From assembly GCF_022347725.1 (NCBI RefSeq), contig NZ_JAKRGB010000020.1, positions 1-64,000 on the forward strand: 64,000 nucleotides of DNA. Reading direction: 5' to 3'. Under the pieces are notes generated by a model. That model worked only from the letters and a program-made list of their open reading frames with translations. It was not told the DNA's origin and searched no databases. Below are positions 9,801-16,560 of the stretch, piece after piece. How positions within the stretch are numbered: the first letter of the stretch is position 1; each line of letters begins with the position of its first letter. The DNA is from Ruegeria sp. Ofav3-42. Lineage in GTDB: Bacteria; Pseudomonadota; Alphaproteobacteria; Rhodobacterales; Rhodobacteraceae. A program made the position numbers and the translations under genes.

Positions 9801-12209
9801 TCCGGTTGTTCCGTCCACCGTCACGCTCCGGCTCAAATCGGTAGCTTGGAACACCCCGTCCTGATTGTGATCGATCCAGGTTTCCGAGCTGACTTTGTCA
9901 CTGCCCAACGTGACCTTCACCTTGCCGCGGACAGACCCGTCCGTATTGGTCTGCGTCGTCAGAGTCTCGCGGCTGTCATCCGCGTGGATCGTGGTCGCCT
10001 CAACCGTGGTCAGGTCCACGTCGCCGTCGCCGTCCTGATCCACAGCGGTGGTTTTGGTCAGCGCATCTTCGGACTGGTTCTGTGTGGTTGTACTACGGAT
10101 GCTGCCGTCGCCATTCTTCACCGTCACGGTTGAAGATGTCGACTTGTCCGCATTCACCGTGATGCTCAGTTCTTCCTGAACATCTGTATCGCCATCCCCG
10201 TCCAGATCCCGGGCAATGGTCTTGGTGCGGCCATCTGCCGAGATGCTCTCGGTCACCGCACTGCGCAGCGAGCCGTCTTCGTTCAGATACCGTATCGTCT
10301 CCGAGCGCGTGCCATCTGCATTCACCACAATCACATGAGAGATGGTCAGCTCGACCGTGCCGTCACCATCCTCATCAATAGCATCCGTCCGTGTCAGCCC
10401 GTCGGCCGAGACCGTCTCGGTCGAGCTGCGGATCACGTTGCCATCCGAGCCCCGATCCGTGGTCACAATCGTCATGCTGTCATCGGCATGGGTCGTGCGC
10501 ACCTCGGTCTGGTCATACCAGCCACCACCGGTGGAATCCCGCTCGATGGTCACGATCTGGCCATCCGCGCTGGTCGTGGTTTTTGTTGCGCTTACCAGCA
10601 CGGCAGACGCCGCATCCGAGCCCGCCTTGTTGGTGACCGTCTCGCTCCTGCTGCCATCCGGGTTGGTCACCGTCACAATGGTCTGCAGCCGGTCCACCAC
10701 CCCGTCGCCATTGTCATCATAGCTGTTGGAAATCGACGTCCCGTCCGCAGACGTTACCGAGGTGATGACAAAAGAAATGGCGCCATCGGCGCCATACCCG
10801 GTCTGAATGTGCGTGCGCACCCCCTCCGAGGCAGTGACCTCGCTTTCCTCAATCCGGTAGCTCTGCGCGTTGCTGACCAGCGTGGTGTCCGCAACGGTCC
10901 CGGTGGTGCCATCGGATTTGGTAAAGGTCGTTTTGCCGGTGATTACTGAGCCATCGGGCAGTTCAATATTGGTCGCATCCGCTGTCAGGTCGATCGAGGT
11001 GATCCCCAGCTCATCCAGCGTCTTCGCAACCAGCGAGCCATCGGGGAGTGTTACCAGAACCTTGAAGTCCGACCACTTCTCGTCACCCGCGTCAAAGACC
11101 CCGTCGCCGTTACTATCAAAGACCGCCTTCAGCGCCTCAATGTCGCTCGTCGCCGTCGGGTCCCATTCCGTGAACACGTATTCCCGCTTCTCGGAGATCC
11201 CCCCATCCCCGTCCGCGTCATAAAACAGAACACCATTCCCCGCAGCAGCCCACGCCGTCTGGTTCTTCAGACCATCTCCGCTGGAATCCACAAACACCGT
11301 CGACTGCGACAGCTGCGTGATCTCTACGCCAGAACCGTCAAGGTCCAGGATGATCGGACGGTCCTCGCCTGAGAGACCCGTCCCGGAGTTGCCGCCGCTG
11401 CGGCCAGTGTTACCACCTCCGCTCGAAGAGCCTCCGTCGCCGCCGGAGTTCCCACCGGGATCAATGCCCCCATGCGTGCCGTTGCTGTTGATATGGTTGG
11501 ATTTTGCAATTGGTTCGCCATCTATGGTGGTTTTTATGTCATTAATTTCTCGATGCTTTTGGGTGGGGCTTTTTTTGACACTTTGATCAATCCCTAAAAT
11601 GCTATCCACCCAATCGTCGAAAGCATTGAGCTGTTCGCCAACCCAACCTCCAAAGTCAGCTAGTGCGCTATCCTTAACCTGAGATTCCACCCAACCATCA
11701 AATGCTGTAAGCCCCTTCTTAACCAAACCACCAACTGCAGTTACGGCACCAATTGCCAACTGGGAGACACCATTCAGGATCGCGCCTGCAAGATGCAATG
11801 GGGCCGTTACAACATCGGTCACAGCATCAATGAACCCGCCTTCTTTAAGTAAACCTGTTTTGGTAGAGTCCACTCCGAGAAGCCCATCGATCCCGTCATT
11901 GATGGCATTCCCAACACGGCCCAGAAGGCCGGACATGTTGTGAACACGAATTCCACCTGCGACATAGGTGTGGTATTCTTCCACCTCAAAATTGTAGACG
12001 CCAAATCCACCCTGCGCGTTCCGTAAGTCCTGCAGATCACTGATGACGGAGGTGGGTGTCCCGGGAGGCTCGGTGGAGATTGAAGGGAACGTCACGCACT
12101 CAAATGCCTCAACAACAGGGCCATTCGGCATCCGTGAAGCTTCGCCACTTATCAAAATGCCAGCAGCCACAGGTGAGTGATCGGCGCTCTTGCCTAGAAA
12201 TTCAGTCAT
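897..12209 (-). CDS. Giant RTX calcium-binding protein with N-terminal Hint-C motif
   Basis: A 3770-residue protein, probably secreted by a type I system, though no ABC/MFP exporter genes lie in the window. Order of parts: residues 60-91 carry the intein/Hint C-terminal motifs ('VYNFEVEEYHTY' then 'IRVHN', HN at 90-91); then a Gly/Ser-rich linker; then 'LDLDGSGVEI' and EF-hand-like Asp loops; residues about 480-1780 hold some 23 tandem repeats of about 55 residues, most with a 'DxDGDGxxD' loop; a DUF4214-like region follows (about 1840-2090); then RTX nonapeptides (GGxGxDxL), interrupted by three near-identical copies of a 165-residue module; finally two related C-terminal repeats ending 'DLNDDGSLG'. 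The ATG at 12209 is preferred over an upstream TTG at 12224 because GGAAGGGG sits just before it. Likely role is a surface or extracellular Ca-binding adhesin; this is inferred from family features. Confidence 0.9.
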   Translation of the reverse strand: MTEFLGKSADHSPVAAGILISGEASRMPNGPVVEAFECVTFPSISTEPPGTPTSVISDLQDLRNAQGGFGVYNFEVEEYHTYVAGGIRVHNMSGLLGRVGNAINDGIDGLLGVDSTKTGLLKEGGFIDAVTDVVTAPLHLAGAILNGVSQLAIGAVTAVGGLVKKGLTAFDGWVESQVKDSALADFGGWVGEQLNAFDDWVDSILGIDQSVKKSPTQKHREINDIKTTIDGEPIAKSNHINSNGTHGGIDPGGNSGGDGGSSSGGGNTGRSGGNSGTGLSGEDRPIILDLDGSGVEITQLSQSTVFVDSSGDGLKNQTAWAAAGNGVLFYDADGDGGISEKREYVFTEWDPTATSDIEALKAVFDSNGDGVFDAGDEKWSDFKVLVTLPDGSLVAKTLDELGITSIDLTADATNIELPDGSVITGKTTFTKSDGTTGTVADTTLVSNAQSYRIEESEVTASEGVRTHIQTGYGADGAISFVITSVTSADGTSISNSYDDNGDGVVDRLQTIVTVTNPDGSRSETVTNKAGSDAASAVLVSATKTTTSADGQIVTIERDSTGGGWYDQTEVRTTHADDSMTIVTTDRGSDGNVIRSSTETVSADGLTRTDAIDEDGDGTVELTISHVIVVNADGTRSETIRYLNEDGSLRSAVTESISADGRTKTIARDLDGDGDTDVQEELSITVNADKSTSSTVTVKNGDGSIRSTTTQNQSEDALTKTTAVDQDGDGDVDLTTVEATTIHADDSRETLTTQTNTDGSVRGKVKVTLGSDKVSSETWIDHNQDGVFQATDLSRSVTVDGTTGERTTTSWTRNADGSFSANSVSVTSEDGLVTNTSIDADGDGDTDRSISDVTVENADGTSTRTVTEKAQDGAFRSKQQSVTSADGLTVTTLSDIDGDGAWDGKSVSSRVSNPDGSTLRTVTNHAGDQTTLLSQATVSQSADRRLTITNTDANGDGASDVTLRSEQHADGSMTEHETRLNADGSTRSTQATNVSDDRLTVTVASDVDGDGTVDTRSTTATVLNADGGRTTTSTIKNGNDSLRSQSVTTVSDDGLVTTTSEDRDGDGTPERVVTSTTELLANGSKTTTADVKSSDGSLLSRTQTTVSDDGLTVETRTDRDGNQEADIVSSSVTTLNADGGQTVTTEVTDVTGSSDVLRSRTVTTTSDDGRDVLEIRDVDGDGNVDQRIHRVVGDDGQVTVTETKLDDTGATQSQMVSTTSDNGLETTTRYDADGNGAFERSEHSTTVLKADGSTTRTVEEKTENGTVYRRAVIETSRDGRTTTTREDRDNDGDYDLTVTRSVDLNAAGVETTTLTRTAANGTTLSTDTIVVSADERTVTRSIDADGNGENDQVITTTLADNGTQTSQTKSFNSTGALIATHTNTISDDGLTTTSRTDRNGDGTDELVATATTVLAADGSSSTTTRYTDGGGTLQAKTIATTSDDGFSSTWSADLNGNGTNEFVTTRTITFNADGDIEELVSTSIVNGVDATLVTNLTSGDGLRQQTEFDLTGDGATDRSSVRLIEASGALTQTNRQLDEDGTLVHSVQISESADGRSITQLVDTDGDGIADRDRKAQINPDQSMTTTLRDLKSDGSASTVITGFEAANGSQMSYQFDLDGDGTAEFKRQSDVSFSDDGGTVTTVSETHDNTLSFEEIVTVSADGLTSTANSDRDGDGDWDVSLRETTQLHQDGGETRNVDVTYADGSLRSSMSRETSADGRTVTETRDYDGDGMKDVETTSVSGADGRLTRVETSYDADGTVSNTRTTNVSGDGLVTTIESDDTSFTISRSPVGNGSYRTDYSGDNLDFDSGHYVDVSGIETWGLNRTIAGETTNYAVRLDAASKARILEEAARIYDTILDRDMDRSEVEQLVAHVENGELNLSALAGELIASDEFDARYPNISDASFVSQLYTNALGRGATLDEAADALSALAGGQSRADLAAGLSESSEHIVVGNGHMSSVNFDVFLNAAQVEHSSDRAYVEATLIRAYAVLHGTSDSGSILKLAATQIVNGYATLLGTLDLMLEQQGQWIAPLGNHYQDQNDEEFVQMVLWNTLGQNPSDAELNSWVQKLYQGQLTRGEFVYILANSPEMSRKGIGSEAALSLNGIGSQNVDLAAISEREVRGDERSNSITANNQDENVHLYGLGGNDTLRGGSGNDIISGGDGADSLDGGAGNDVVYFDSDDVQVTGGSGYDTAVVTGDSGVTLQLHSNGFEAAYGSVGNDTLTGDGSHSDLLIFGEAGDDILTGGAGEDVLIGGAGNDRVNGGDSDDRLSGGLGNDTLEGGSGSDLIDGGGGNDELSGGNGGDTLSGGDGDDFLRGGAGDDIVDGNDGDDVIYNGNGDDVIRGGAGNDIIHNDNSDYGDDVIYGDDGDDQIWDGKGDDQYHGGRGDDLFHESAHGDYDVYIGGDGFDTLFLTGDRSDYTVTWQQDIDQIKVASTDGEIQIDTRGVELFQFADGSVIGHISASYENQGFDEYQERPETSDPSDTWPGTQENNLVHATDLDDYRYTGSGDDRIIVFAGNDHVQAGRGDDTVLGGDGDDRLEGNEGADTVFGEEGNDTILGNSGADVLSGGAGADRIHAGGGADRAAGGDADDIIYGEDGDDQLSGDDGNDTVYGGSGSDRIWGGAGQDTLRGDSGSDFLNGGLGNDDVAGGAGSDVVLGNVGNDLLRGEYGSDLLVGGWGEDVLHGGDGDDVLIGDNRSGESGLPELSSGLPAMSATSSDGVAMLYLASDRWLLENVDSTLPIDQKADIVRDHYGRRLEDPERWNGESMTITFDVYRFLASQPGLLPLVPDLWDEDELYSIVAHHYHRRTDIDPDSSWLDMSFSTEIYAANYPDLQNAFGDNSHALAKHYVQTGKTEGRIVDRLLGSNNDTLHGDEGNDRLYGGVGDDSLFGGAGTDALLGGSGDDHLSGDDGADQLVGGTGNDTILGGAGADALYGKTGSDNLDGGDGADLLIGGWASDTLIGGDGDDLLFGDTRPGDLGLPELSSGLPAMSATASDGVAMLYLASDRWLLENIDSTLPIDQKADIVRDHYIRRLEDPERWNGESMTITFDVYRFLASQPGLLPLVPDLWDEEELYSIVAHHYHRRTDIDPDGSWLDMSFSTETYAANYFDLQEVLGDNGHALAKHYVQTGRTEGRIVDRLVATSTMSNDDTLIGGEGIDTLHGGVGDDQLMGGLGDDSLFGGAGADALLGGAGDDYLSGNDGADQLVGGTGNDTILGGAGADTLFGKAGSDNLDGGDGADLLIGGWASDTLIGGDGDDLLFGDTRPGDLGLPELSSGLPAMSATASDGVAMLYLASDRWLLENIDSTLPIDQKADIVRDHYIRRLEDPERWNGESMTITFDVYRFLASQPGLLPLIPNLWDEDEVYSIVAHHYHRRTDIDPDGSWLDMSFSTETYAANYFDLQEALGDNGHALAKHYVQTGRSEGRIADRLVATSTMSNDDTLIGGEGNDTLHGGVGDDVLSGGVGADTFVFNAVDQTGNDTIEDFEDGVDQIDLSDLLLSEVSVSQNGSDAEITWANGAITLNNTVADNIAEDDFIFASSVETEGVGLRVSANGYYVVNDGTQLIKMRDQNGLVDPEQKLASGWQAKHAGADPDGNGYLVYWENSDGQKAIWQLDDGGTLVTSHIADAPMIAGSETAFGLDLTGDGVVGHSYTVRDAIGDVKLLTVDTDNNRYAIETADGDIVHVMNAGTLVSDDSFVGFSAQHATANPDGGGFLLFFDRVNGEDAIWELNSEGSLATSYYVDDAALVDLETVFGADLNDDGSLG
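1888..2403 (-). repeat. RTX module copy 3 (nearest C-terminus)
   Basis: One of three copies of a 165-residue module in the RTX gene. It starts with 'LPELSSGLPAMSA', contains 'LASDRWLLEN' and ends in a 'HYVQTG.SEGRI' segment. It matches the copy 873 bp to its right. The two DNA copies are identical by eye from 2209 to 2515 against 3082 to 3388, which extends into the following RTX stretch. Confidence 0.9.
2761..3276 (-). repeat. RTX module copy 2
   Basis: Middle copy of the module. It lies 873 bp from copy 3 and 834 bp from copy 1, both multiples of three, so the frame is kept. Identity to copy 3 is near complete over the half encoding 'LPELSSGLPAMSATASDG' and the following RTX segment, which suggests recent duplication or gene conversion. 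Confidence 0.9.
3608..4112 (-). repeat. RTX module copy 1 (most divergent)
   Basis: Third copy of the module, encoding 'LPELSSGLPAMSATSSDG' through 'HYVQTGKTEGRIVDR'. It differs from the other two at more positions (for example 'AANYPDLQNAFG' against 'AANYFDLQE.LG'), so it is probably the oldest copy. Confidence 0.88.
6860..10765 (-). repeat. Array of about 23 tandem 55-residue Ca-loop repeats
   Basis: Within the RTX gene, units of 53-60 residues repeat with the pattern '(T/V)SxDGLTxTT..DxDGDGxxD' followed by 'N.DGS....T...' and '.DGS.RS'. The protein-level period is clear, but the DNA copies are well diverged, unlike the module copies further downstream. Each unit could bind calcium through its Asp-rich loop; a few units have lost key Asp residues (for example 'RDSTGGGWYD'). 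Confidence 0.85.
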
Positions 12210-12324
12210 ACTGTCCCCTTCCAACCGCCCAGATTAAGACGGTCAAATAGTCTTTTTTGTTATGGGTATTAGTTATTTAAGTCAGATGCTCATGGACCGC
12301 ATTTCTCCGCAAAAAATGCCCGAA

Positions 12325-13707
12325 TTAGCCGTGCACCCCTTCCGGACGACCCAGTTGCTCTCGCGGATAGTCTGGCATGGCATTGCGCCGCTGTGGCGAA
12401 GCCTCCGAACTATCTGGTGCAGGCAGCCTTGGGCCAATCTGCTCCCACTCACCCGCAGCATAGATCTCTTCAAGTGTTACCTTCGAACGTTCCAGGATGT
12501 AGTCTTCGGGCTTTGGAAGCTGTTCGGAGAAGGTCCAGCTCAACGGCACCTTGGCACCTCCAGCTCCGGGACGGATGTAGCCGTCTTCCGTAATCTGAGC
12601 ACCGTTTGCGTTGAGAATATCCAGAACGCAATGCTGCTCACCGTTTTCGAGATAGATACGCGTCCCGAGGCGAATCTGTCCTTGCTCCCGGATGGCAATT
12701 TGCCCGTTGGGTTTTTTGTCACCCACCACGACATGAACCAACCGGTCGTGGATCGAACCAACGTCACAACCGGTGGCGGCGCGGATCTGAGTGCCGTCGC
12801 TGTTCATGATCGTGCCATCGGTGCGGAGAATATCCAACAAAGGCACGTGCTGGCCTTTGAACTTGCCATCCGCGCAGAAGTAAGCATGACCGGGGGTGAC
12901 ACCTGTGCCCCAGAAATCGAGAACATGCTTGGCTGTATTGGTCATAGTCCGCGTCACGGATTTAGGTGCCAGCCGACCTCTATCGTCATAGGCGACAACC
13001 AGATCACCAGTTCGGATTTCGCTTATAGGCTTATCCCAAACCTTCGAGAGAACTAGCTCCTCATCGTACGACCCATCATCTCGTGGCTTCAACGAAGGGT
13101 CGGTCGGCCACATCTGAATTGGGGTTTCGGCAATGAAACAATGGTTGTTTACAAATCCAGAAGACATTTGCTTCTGAGTTTGTTCGTCCATCGGTAAAAT
13201 CCGAGGCTCCGCAATAAGGTTGCCCCGCAAGTCAACACGGGTGACCTTCCAAGACCAGCCCTGTGTTGCATTCCCAACCGGAACGTAATGATCTAGACCA
13301 ATAACTTTTCCGTTCTTGTCACGAACTTCATATGATTGAGCAGCAGCTTCCATGTTGGTGGTAGGATTGTCTTCATGGACTTCAGCAGTCAGGCCCCAGC
13401 CTTTCCAGCCCAGCGTAGCTGTTCCGTAAACACCGTCCATTTTAACTACATAACCGAATGAAGGGGAAGTCGGACTAGAATAACCATATTGATCCGTCTC
13501 AGCGTTTACTGAAACTCCGGCCGCGCCATAGCTCAAGTCAGGGGTCACGGGTTGCCAGTCCTCGCCGTCATAAGACCACCCTAAGCCAAGAGTAGCAGGC
13601 CCTCCTTTTGGCCCGCCGTAACTTAGACCAATACCGCCTTTCGTAGGGTTGACTGGATGGCTGTCGCCGTATGTGAAGTCTTGATGTTCAGTAGGATCGT
13701 CGCCCAT
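12325..13707 (-). CDS. Protein with Hint (intein-like) N-terminal motifs
   Basis: A 460-residue protein with no recognised full-length family. The first 185 residues are Gly/Tyr/Trp-rich and look beta-structured. From residue 190 the sequence has the intein/Hint N-terminal pattern: Cys190 in 'HCFIAETPI', then 'ISEIRTGDLVVAYD', then the block B TxxH motif in 'GVTPGHAYF' (T271, H274). The blocks F and G expected for a complete Hint domain are missing; they are found at the start of the RTX protein encoded 115 bp downstream in another frame. The gene starts 4 bp after the preceding gene and shares its strand with the RTX gene, so an operon is likely. Confidence 0.8.
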   Translation of the reverse strand: MGDDPTEHQDFTYGDSHPVNPTKGGIGLSYGGPKGGPATLGLGWSYDGEDWQPVTPDLSYGAAGVSVNAETDQYGYSSPTSPSFGYVVKMDGVYGTATLGWKGWGLTAEVHEDNPTTNMEAAAQSYEVRDKNGKVIGLDHYVPVGNATQGWSWKVTRVDLRGNLIAEPRILPMDEQTQKQMSSGFVNNHCFIAETPIQMWPTDPSLKPRDDGSYDEELVLSKVWDKPISEIRTGDLVVAYDDRGRLAPKSVTRTMTNTAKHVLDFWGTGVTPGHAYFCADGKFKGQHVPLLDILRTDGTIMNSDGTQIRAATGCDVGSIHDRLVHVVVGDKKPNGQIAIREQGQIRLGTRIYLENGEQHCVLDILNANGAQITEDGYIRPGAGGAKVPLSWTFSEQLPKPEDYILERSKVTLEEIYAAGEWEQIGPRLPAPDSSEASPQRRNAMPDYPREQLGRPEGVHG

Positions 13708-13711
13708 ATCT

Positions 13712-14203
13712 CTATTCCGTTTGTAAAAACTGCTTCACTCTGTCGGGTATGCCGCGAAGCCTAACGGTACATGTGTGGGACGCAAATTTTCCTGCATCAT
13801 ATGGCAGATGTATGATCATAATTTGCATGCCCCGAACTGTCCCATAGCTTGAATTGCAGAAATTAGGAGGGTGGCTATCATCGTATAAGGGATCAGAAGC
13901 GATGGTTCGTGATCTGGCTATTTCCCAAAATTGCAACTCTTGTATGACGCTATCTGCCAATGCTTGATCAAGACAGTTGAAGATGTGGCCATCTTGGCCA
14001 GCAAATACGATAGCATGCCCTCTTTCGACATCGGTAGAGATCAACTCTTCCACACCGGAAACCAAATTTTGCCAAGTAGTTTCGCAAGAGGCCTCGGCAG
14101 ATCCGTCTAAAGATCCAGCACTAACCTCAATAGCTATAGATAGAGAGGCAGCAGCTCCAATCAGAGGAAAAGAAAATGAAGCAAACCAGTTTCTAAAACT
14201 CAT
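13712..14203 (-). CDS. Unknown secreted protein, first gene of the RTX operon
   Basis: A 163-residue protein not recognised as any family. It opens with 'MSFRNWFASFSFPLIGAAAS', which fits a signal peptide or N-terminal membrane anchor, followed by a soluble region with several cysteines. The ATG at 14203 is chosen because it starts the hydrophobic segment directly; an upstream in-frame start would add a charged 24-residue extension. It ends 4 bp before the Hint gene. The DNA is visibly richer in A/T than the core genes. It could be a partner of the RTX protein, but no function can be assigned. Confidence 0.7.
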   Translation of the reverse strand: MSFRNWFASFSFPLIGAAASLSIAIEVSAGSLDGSAEASCETTWQNLVSGVEELISTDVERGHAIVFAGQDGHIFNCLDQALADSVIQELQFWEIARSRTIASDPLYDDSHPPNFCNSSYGTVRGMQIMIIHLPYDAGKFASHTCTVRLRGIPDRVKQFLQTE

Positions 14204-14300
14204 GTACGCGCACTCTTTTTCGCGAGGAAGATAAAGATTATGTTTTCCACAAATGGTCACCTTTGTCACGCTCAATCTAGAGGCGATTTCCCAAGGATCT

Positions 14301-14312
14301 TTGACGCGTCAA
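14301..14312. promoter_or_regulatory. 12-bp perfect palindrome upstream of the RTX operon
   Basis: TTGACGCGTCAA is a perfect palindrome about 90 bp upstream of the first gene of the RTX operon. It could be an operator, or part of a -35 element (TTGACG), but no good -10 follows at 17 bp. Regulatory role is speculative. Confidence 0.3.
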
Positions 14313-14471
14313 TTCCCTCTCTCCGAACAGCCCACGAACCCAGAAAACGAGCGTTTTTCTTGTAGTGCTGCGTCGGCTGCACGGCGCCGCGAAAACCACC
14401 AGAAAAACCGTTACGGAAATCATAGTAAGGTTGCATGGTGCATCCTGTCTATTCTGGCGAGGCGAGTTGCC

Positions 14472-15148
14472 ATGCTCATCGGTTATGCACGAGTATCGAA
14501 GGCAGACGGCAGCCAGCTCCTCGATTTGCAACACGATGCGTTGTTTGAAGCCGGTGTCGATGCCGAGCGTATCTTTGAAGACAAGGCATCCGGGCGAAAG
14601 GATCATCGGCCGGGCTTGATGCCTGCATGAAAGCACTTCGATCGGGCAATTCTCTAGTGATCTGGAAATTGGATCGCCTCGGGCGTGATCTCAAGCATCT
14701 CGTGGCAACAGTTGATGAATTGCACGAACGCGGTGTTGGCCTTCGTGTTTTGTCCGGCGCAGGAGCAGAAAATAACACGACAACCGCCAATGGTCGGCTT
14801 ATCTTTGGCAACTTCGCCAGCCGTGCCGAGTTTGAACGGGAACTCATCTCTGAACGCACACGTGCGGGATTGGCGGAAGCGCGTGCGCGAGGCTGCATAG
14901 GTGCACGGCCGCGCAAGATGGACGTGACGATGTTGCGAATGGCGATGAACGCCATGGCGGATCGTGAGACCAATGCTACTGATTTGGCAAAGCGGCTCGG
15001 TATCACCACAACGACGCTTTATGAACAGCCGCAGCGAAAGTCCGTTCCGTCCGCTTCACGGTCGTCGCCGAACGGGGTCTCGAATGGCAAATTATCACAA
15101 CCACTGGATGATTGGCTACATCATAACGAAACGCTAACGTCGCAGTAG
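14472..15148 (+). pseudogene. Serine recombinase (resolvase/invertase), frameshifted
   Basis: Two overlapping frames together make a full resolvase-family protein. The first starts at 14472 with 'MLIGYARVSKADGSQ', which contains the catalytic Ser, and runs to 'DKASGRKDHRPGL'. The second continues from 14627 with 'MKALRSGNSLVIWKLDRLGR', 'TTANGRLIFG' and 'EFERELISERTRAGL', and ends with a C-terminal HTH ('NATDLAKRLGITTTTLY'). The family expects 'RPGLDAC' at the join; loss of one base near 14615 explains the shift. The first frame ends at TGA 14628-14630. No slippery heptamer is evident, so inactivation is more likely than programmed frameshifting. Confidence 0.85.
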
Positions 15149-15365
15149 TGGTGTTATGTGAAGCGATCTCTGGTTGAGTGACCGACCCTATCACAACTTA
15201 CCGAAGCCGACCTTTCCAGCCACAGCACCATCCATCTGGATCTTCTTTAGGGGCAATATCCTCTCGTGGTGACCTAGCGCCCGAAGACTGACCCATGCAA
15301 ACGGGAGCTCGTCACCTATCAGCCAGCTCAATATCGCTAATCGTGACACTGGCCTCATTCCACTG
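15149..15365. other. Intergenic stretch between resolvase remnant and tniQ remnant
   Basis: The resolvase and tniQ remnants converge here. A minus-strand open frame covers part of it (to 15191), but it matches nothing I know. No terminal inverted repeat of a transposon was recognised. Confidence 0.35.
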
Positions 15366-16457
15366 TCAGTCAACCGTTTGCGTCGACGCCCCATTAGGAC
15401 TTTTGCGCATTTCCCGTTCATAAGCCTTAACGTCCTCTACAGGCACAAGCATTCCCGTTATTCGACTACGGCTGTGCTTCATCCACTTCTGACGAAGGAC
15501 GCCAGTTTCGATCAACCGATTTAACTTAGGACGACCTATGGACCATCTTTGAGCAAGCTCTCCTTTGGTGAACCCATTTCGAGGCTGCTGCGACAAGGCC
15601 TCAGAAACTTCAGCTTTGGAAACCAGCAAATTTCTGAGAACAAGGTCTTGGCCAATGCGCCCCGTCGCCTTCACGTGACCTGACAAAATCATTTGCACGA
15701 TATCCGCGACTCTGCATTGGGCGCGACGTGTCACATCCGATAATGTGTAATAACCATCTGGAGCGGTCCGAAACACGCGCGTTCCTTCAAAAATCCGTTC
15801 AAGCATCCCTTGCAAATAGGCCGTATCATATCCTTTACGCTCCCAATGATCTTTCCCAGTTCTGGGTCGCAGGACTTTGCGTTTTTGAAGGTCTTTGACC
15901 ACGTTTTCTGAAATACCAAGAAACCCAGCGACCTCCTTCCGGGACAGAAACCTCGACGTCACCTCTTTCAATTCCTCGACAGCTTCGACGGTCAGGATGC
16001 CATCGAGCACAAAAGCACCGCTTTCATCTCGATGACCGAGGTTGCCATCGATCAGGATTTCCTCGAATAGATCGCGACGAACTTGCAGGTGTTTTCTGGC
16101 AGAAGTGAGAGTGTGAACCCGACGCTCTTTTACTTCTTTTCCAAAGACGACCGTACCCGGCACAATGGGGTACCGATCCGCGACGTAGCGGTGCATCAAT
16201 TCTCGAAACTTGTCCAAACCTTCGCGGTAGCTCAAGTCTTTATACAGAAAGTTGCGTAGCGCGCCAAAATGTGGCCAGTTGTAGCGACCGGACTTTCGTG
16301 TGGTTCTTTCGGCGAATTCCGTTAAGGCGTCAAACAACGCATTTTCCCCGGCCATCAGGAGCTCAAATCCTTTTAAAAGAGCCTGCCGCTTTGCGTGGCC
16401 GCTCAGGCCGCCCCGACGTTGCGAACTGCCATATGTCAGAATGATGCCAACGCGCAT
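15366..16457 (-). pseudogene. tniQ: TniQ/TnsD-like transposition protein, N-terminally truncated
   Basis: A 363-residue open frame that resembles the middle and C-terminal parts of TniQ-family target-selection proteins: 'GFELLMAGENALFDALT', 'LRNFLYKDLSYREGLDKF', 'RELMHRYVADRYPIVPGTVVF', then HTH-like segments ('SRKEVAGFLGISENVVKDLQ', 'KGELAQRWSIGRPKLNRLI'). The zinc-finger N-terminal domain expected in TniQ is absent. Its 5' edge runs straight into a tniB fragment without a convincing start or ribosome-binding site. This points to an internal deletion that joined tniB to tniQ. Family assignment is by pattern recall and should be checked by profile search. Confidence 0.6.
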
Positions 16458-16560
16458 CAAGCTTGTCGTATTCTGGCCGCGGGATGTAAAGCTTTCTCAA
16501 GTTCTGCACCATTTTGCGAACGTCTTTGTCAGACCGGAACTTCTTGACGTGCTTATTCAT
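16363..16560 (-). pseudogene. tniB: TniB-like ATPase, N-terminal fragment
   Basis: A 65-codon frame starting 'MNKHVKKFRSDKDVRKMVQN' with 'LRKLYIPRPEYDKL', which resembles the opening of TniB/TnsC-type ATPases. The Walker motifs that should follow are missing because the frame passes into tniQ sequence at about 16455 and then runs out of frame. GAGGAG precedes the ATG, and its start overlaps the end of tniA by 8 bases, which fits the translational coupling of a tniA-tniB-tniQ operon. Confidence 0.5.

Noticed and set aside
14330..14420. Tn3-type terminal inverted repeat near the resolvase
   Set aside because: A weak resemblance (CAGAAAACG) is too short and has no partner repeat in the window.
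14600..14630. Programmed frameshift in the resolvase
   Set aside because: No slippery heptamer or downstream pseudoknot is evident, and the family is not known to frameshift; a one-base loss is simpler.
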